Positions 62,124 to 64,000 of a DNA stretch of 64,000 bases are shown here, piece by piece. The DNA is from Tardibacter chloracetimidivorans. GTDB taxonomy: Bacteria; Pseudomonadota; Alphaproteobacteria; Sphingomonadales; Sphingomonadaceae. The stretch is taken from contig NZ_CP018221.1 of the NCBI RefSeq assembly GCF_001890385.1, forward strand, positions 496,001 to 560,000, given 5' to 3'. The notes beneath the pieces are model-generated. The model did no database searches. It saw nothing but the letters and a program-made list of their open reading frames with translations, and was not told the DNA's origin. The stretch's first letter is position 1; the number at the start of each line of letters is the position of its first letter. Position numbers and translations under genes: made by a program.

Positions 62124-63701
62124 ATGAAGTTTACCAAGCTGACGTCACGCCTGAGCACCTCCCCGCAGATTCGCCCTGACGAGGTGGAAGAGATAGCTGC
62201 CGCCGGTTTCCGCTCGATCATCTGCAATCGGCCGGATGGGGAAGATCAGGGGCAACCCGCCGCGCAGGAAATCGGCGCGGCGGCGAGGCGCGGCGGCCTT
62301 GGATTTGCGCATGTTCCGGCCGTGTCGGGGTCCATTACGGGCCAGGACGGGCTTGCCATGAAGCGGGCGCTCGAGGAACTGCCTGCCCCGGTGCTGGCCT
62401 ACTGCCGATCGGGAGCGCGATCCAGGAAGCTGGCGGAAATGGCGGGTGCCTGCGCCCCCCCAGACGCCGAGGGAGATACTTACGACATCGTCATCGTCGG
62501 TGGCGGCAGCGCGGGCATCGCAACTGCAGCCAGCATTCTGAGGCGCAATCCCGGGCTTAGCTTGGCAATCGTCGAGCCGAGCGAAGCGCACTATTACCAG
62601 CCCGGCTGGACAATGGTGGGCGCCGGTATCTTCAACCGGGAGTTCACCCGGCGGGCGGAAGCAAGGCTGATCCCGGAGGGCGCAAAATGGATCAAGGCGT
62701 CGGCCAGCGGATTTGCCCCTGACGAGAACAAGGTGCTGCTCTGCGATGGCAGAAACCTGTCCTACCGCGTGCTGATCGCCTGTCCGGGCATCAAGCTGGA
62801 CTGGGATGCGATCCCGGGTTTGCGGGACACGCTGGGGCGCAACGGCGTCACCTCGAACTACAGCTACGATTTCGCTCCCTATACCCACCGCCTGGTAACG
62901 GAGCTCAAGGGCGGCCGCGCGCTGTTCACGCAGCCGGTCATGCCGATCAAGTGCGCTGGTGCACCACAGAAGGCCATGTACCTCTCGTGCAACATCTGGG
63001 AGCGCGCCGGAGTCCTCAAGGACATCGACGTGCAGTTCCACACCGCCGGTGCCGTGCTGTTCGGTGTGCCAATCTATGTTCCGGCGCTTATGGAATATAT
63101 CGAGCGCTACGGTGCGCATCTTAACTTGGAATCCAGACTGGTCGCCATCGACGGAGAAGCCCGGATCGCAACATTTGAACAGAAGCGCGGTGATCAACTC
63201 ACGCGGGTCGAAGAGCGGTTCGACATGATCCATGTCGTGCCGCCGCAAACCGCGCCCGATTTCGTGCGATCCAGTCCCCTGGCGGCCCCTTCCGGCTTCA
63301 TAGAGGTGAGCGAAGCGACGTTGCGCCATCCGCGCTACCCCAATGTCTTTGCCTTGGGCGACGCCTGCTCGGCCTCCAATGCCAAGACCGCGGCGGCAGT
63401 ACGCAAGCAGGCACCGGTGGTGGCGGTCAACGCCCTTGCCACGCTCGACGGCCGGGAGCCGGTGGCCGATTACGACGGCTATGGCAGCTGCCCGCTCACC
63501 GTCGAGCAGGGGAAAATCGTGCTGGCGGAGTTCGGGTACGGCGGCAAGCCGCTGCCGAGCTTCCCCACCTGGTTGATCGACGGAGCGCGGCCGTCGCGCC
63601 TTTCCTGGCTCCTCAAGAAAACGATCCTGCCGCCGGTTTACTGGCATGCGATGCTCAAGGGCCGCGAGTGGATGGTCAAGCCGCACATGATTGGCGGCTG
63701 A
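62124..63701 (+). CDS. DUF442 sulfurtransferase/phosphatase-like domain fused to sulfide:quinone oxidoreductase-like flavoprotein
   Basis: A 525-residue fusion. Residues 1-110 are a DUF442/TIGR01244 domain with the active-site-like loop VLAYCRSGARS (Cys about 94). Residues 119-525 are an SQR-type FAD protein: IVIVGGGSAGIATAASIL for FAD, HYYQPGWTMVGAG and FALGDACSASNAKTAAAVRKQAPVVA near the C-terminus. MPIKCAGAPQKAMYL holds a Cys at the usual SQR position. It would oxidise sulfide to a persulfide and pass electrons to quinone, feeding the dioxygenase. Confidence 0.87.
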   Translation: MKFTKLTSRLSTSPQIRPDEVEEIAAAGFRSIICNRPDGEDQGQPAAQEIGAAARRGGLGFAHVPAVSGSITGQDGLAMKRALEELPAPVLAYCRSGARSRKLAEMAGACAPPDAEGDTYDIVIVGGGSAGIATAASILRRNPGLSLAIVEPSEAHYYQPGWTMVGAGIFNREFTRRAEARLIPEGAKWIKASASGFAPDENKVLLCDGRNLSYRVLIACPGIKLDWDAIPGLRDTLGRNGVTSNYSYDFAPYTHRLVTELKGGRALFTQPVMPIKCAGAPQKAMYLSCNIWERAGVLKDIDVQFHTAGAVLFGVPIYVPALMEYIERYGAHLNLESRLVAIDGEARIATFEQKRGDQLTRVEERFDMIHVVPPQTAPDFVRSSPLAAPSGFIEVSEATLRHPRYPNVFALGDACSASNAKTAAAVRKQAPVVAVNALATLDGREPVADYDGYGSCPLTVEQGKIVLAEFGYGGKPLPSFPTWLIDGARPSRLSWLLKKTILPPVYWHAMLKGREWMVKPHMIGG

Positions 63702-63706
63702 GATAG

Positions 63707-64000
63707 ATGACTGGTGTGGCTCGCTACCTGCCGATGCTGGGCTGGGCGCGCGCCTATGATCGCTCGACGCTGACCAGCGATCTCGTGGCGGCTGCGATTG
63801 TCACCGTCATGCTGATACCGCAGAGCCTCGCCTACGCGATGCTCGCCGGACTTCCACCCGAGGTAGGTCTCTATGCCTCGATCGCTCCGCTGATCGCGTA
63901 CGCCATTTTCGGCACCAGCCGGGCCCTTGCTGTGGGCCCGGTCGCGGTGATCTCGCTTATGACCCTGGCCGCGGCCGGGAGCGTCGCGTCGCCCGGCACG
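63707..64000 (+). CDS. SulP-family anion transporter (cut by the window edge)
   Basis: The first 98 residues are visible. [64 protein letters not shown] is the N-terminal signature of SulP permeases, covering TM1-TM3. The STAS domain expected at the C-terminus is beyond the window. It starts 5 bases after the SQR stop, so it belongs to the sulfide operon, perhaps to export sulfate or sulfite. Confidence 0.9.
   Translation, partial: MTGVARYLPMLGWARAYDRSTLTSDLVAAAIVTVMLIPQSLAYAMLAGLPPEVGLYASIAPLIAYAIFGTSRALAVGPVAVISLMTLAAAGSVASPGT

Noticed and set aside
1-64000. CRISPR array, integrase, intact insertion sequence or phage-defence cluster
   Set aside because: I looked for regularly spaced repeats, DDE or tyrosine/serine recombinase motifs and known defence domains on both strands and found none that I can support.

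Overview
The window is GC-rich chromosomal DNA from an alphaproteobacterium, most likely a sphingomonad. The inference rests on a TonB-ExbB-ExbD-ExbD cluster, a phoR/pstS pair with a PHO box, an intergenic palindrome I recall from sphingomonad genomes, a fused PssD/PssE-type glycosyltransferase resembling the glucuronosyltransferase of sphingan synthesis, and a PEP-CTERM protein. I could not run a similarity search, so the genus is not assigned.

From 1 to about 41.4 kb the content is mostly core. The order is: phosphate uptake and sensing (pstS, phoR) with gph; amino-sugar synthesis (glmU, glmS) followed by an IsdG-type haem monooxygenase; biotin synthesis (bioA facing bioF-bioH-bioC-bioD); redox genes (GFA protein, gor) and an MsbA-like ABC exporter; a NYN-domain protein; the TonB energising operon; a pteridine pair (FolB-like, FolM-like SDR); uvrC-recO-glycosyltransferase-parC; a GGDEF/EAL protein; DUF1285-NUDIX-cca; a BASS transporter; an outer-membrane factor with MacA/MacB-type exporter; a tandem PilZ protein, a CAP protein and an MFS pump; and a deacetylase/FemAB pair of the kind seen with exopolysaccharide systems.

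From 41.45 to 43.4 kb the DNA looks different. It holds paired terminators, an isolated PEP-CTERM protein, a small membrane protein, a 3' fragment of a tRNA-Asn and then an intact tRNA-Lys(TTT) with a strong terminator. This looks like an old integration boundary.

From 43.6 kb to the right edge lies an accessory block of stress and low-oxygen genes. It contains a beta-CASP hydrolase, PEP synthase, two L,D-transpeptidases, Hsp20, a phosphotransferase/P-loop kinase, a phosphoribosyltransferase, a universal stress protein, a zinc alcohol dehydrogenase, a lone receiver, FixJ and a haem-type FixL, and an erythromycin-esterase-family protein. It ends in a sulfide-oxidation operon (ArsR remnant, persulfide dioxygenase, two YeeE/YedE proteins, a DUF442-SQR fusion, SulP). 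FixLJ is the only obvious sensor-regulator in the block and may control it. The block shows decay: 3' remnants of a PfkB-type kinase, an Acg-type nitroreductase and an ArsR repressor, plus an apparent one-base frameshift in a C7 tract at the start of the kinase gene.

I found no CRISPR array, intact insertion sequence, integrase or rRNA operon, and no system that I can call wholly new. The strongest unusual signals are the C7 tract downstream of hsp20, the remnant genes, the structured leader that overlaps the ribosome-binding site of the GGDEF/EAL gene, and the tRNA-Asn fragment.
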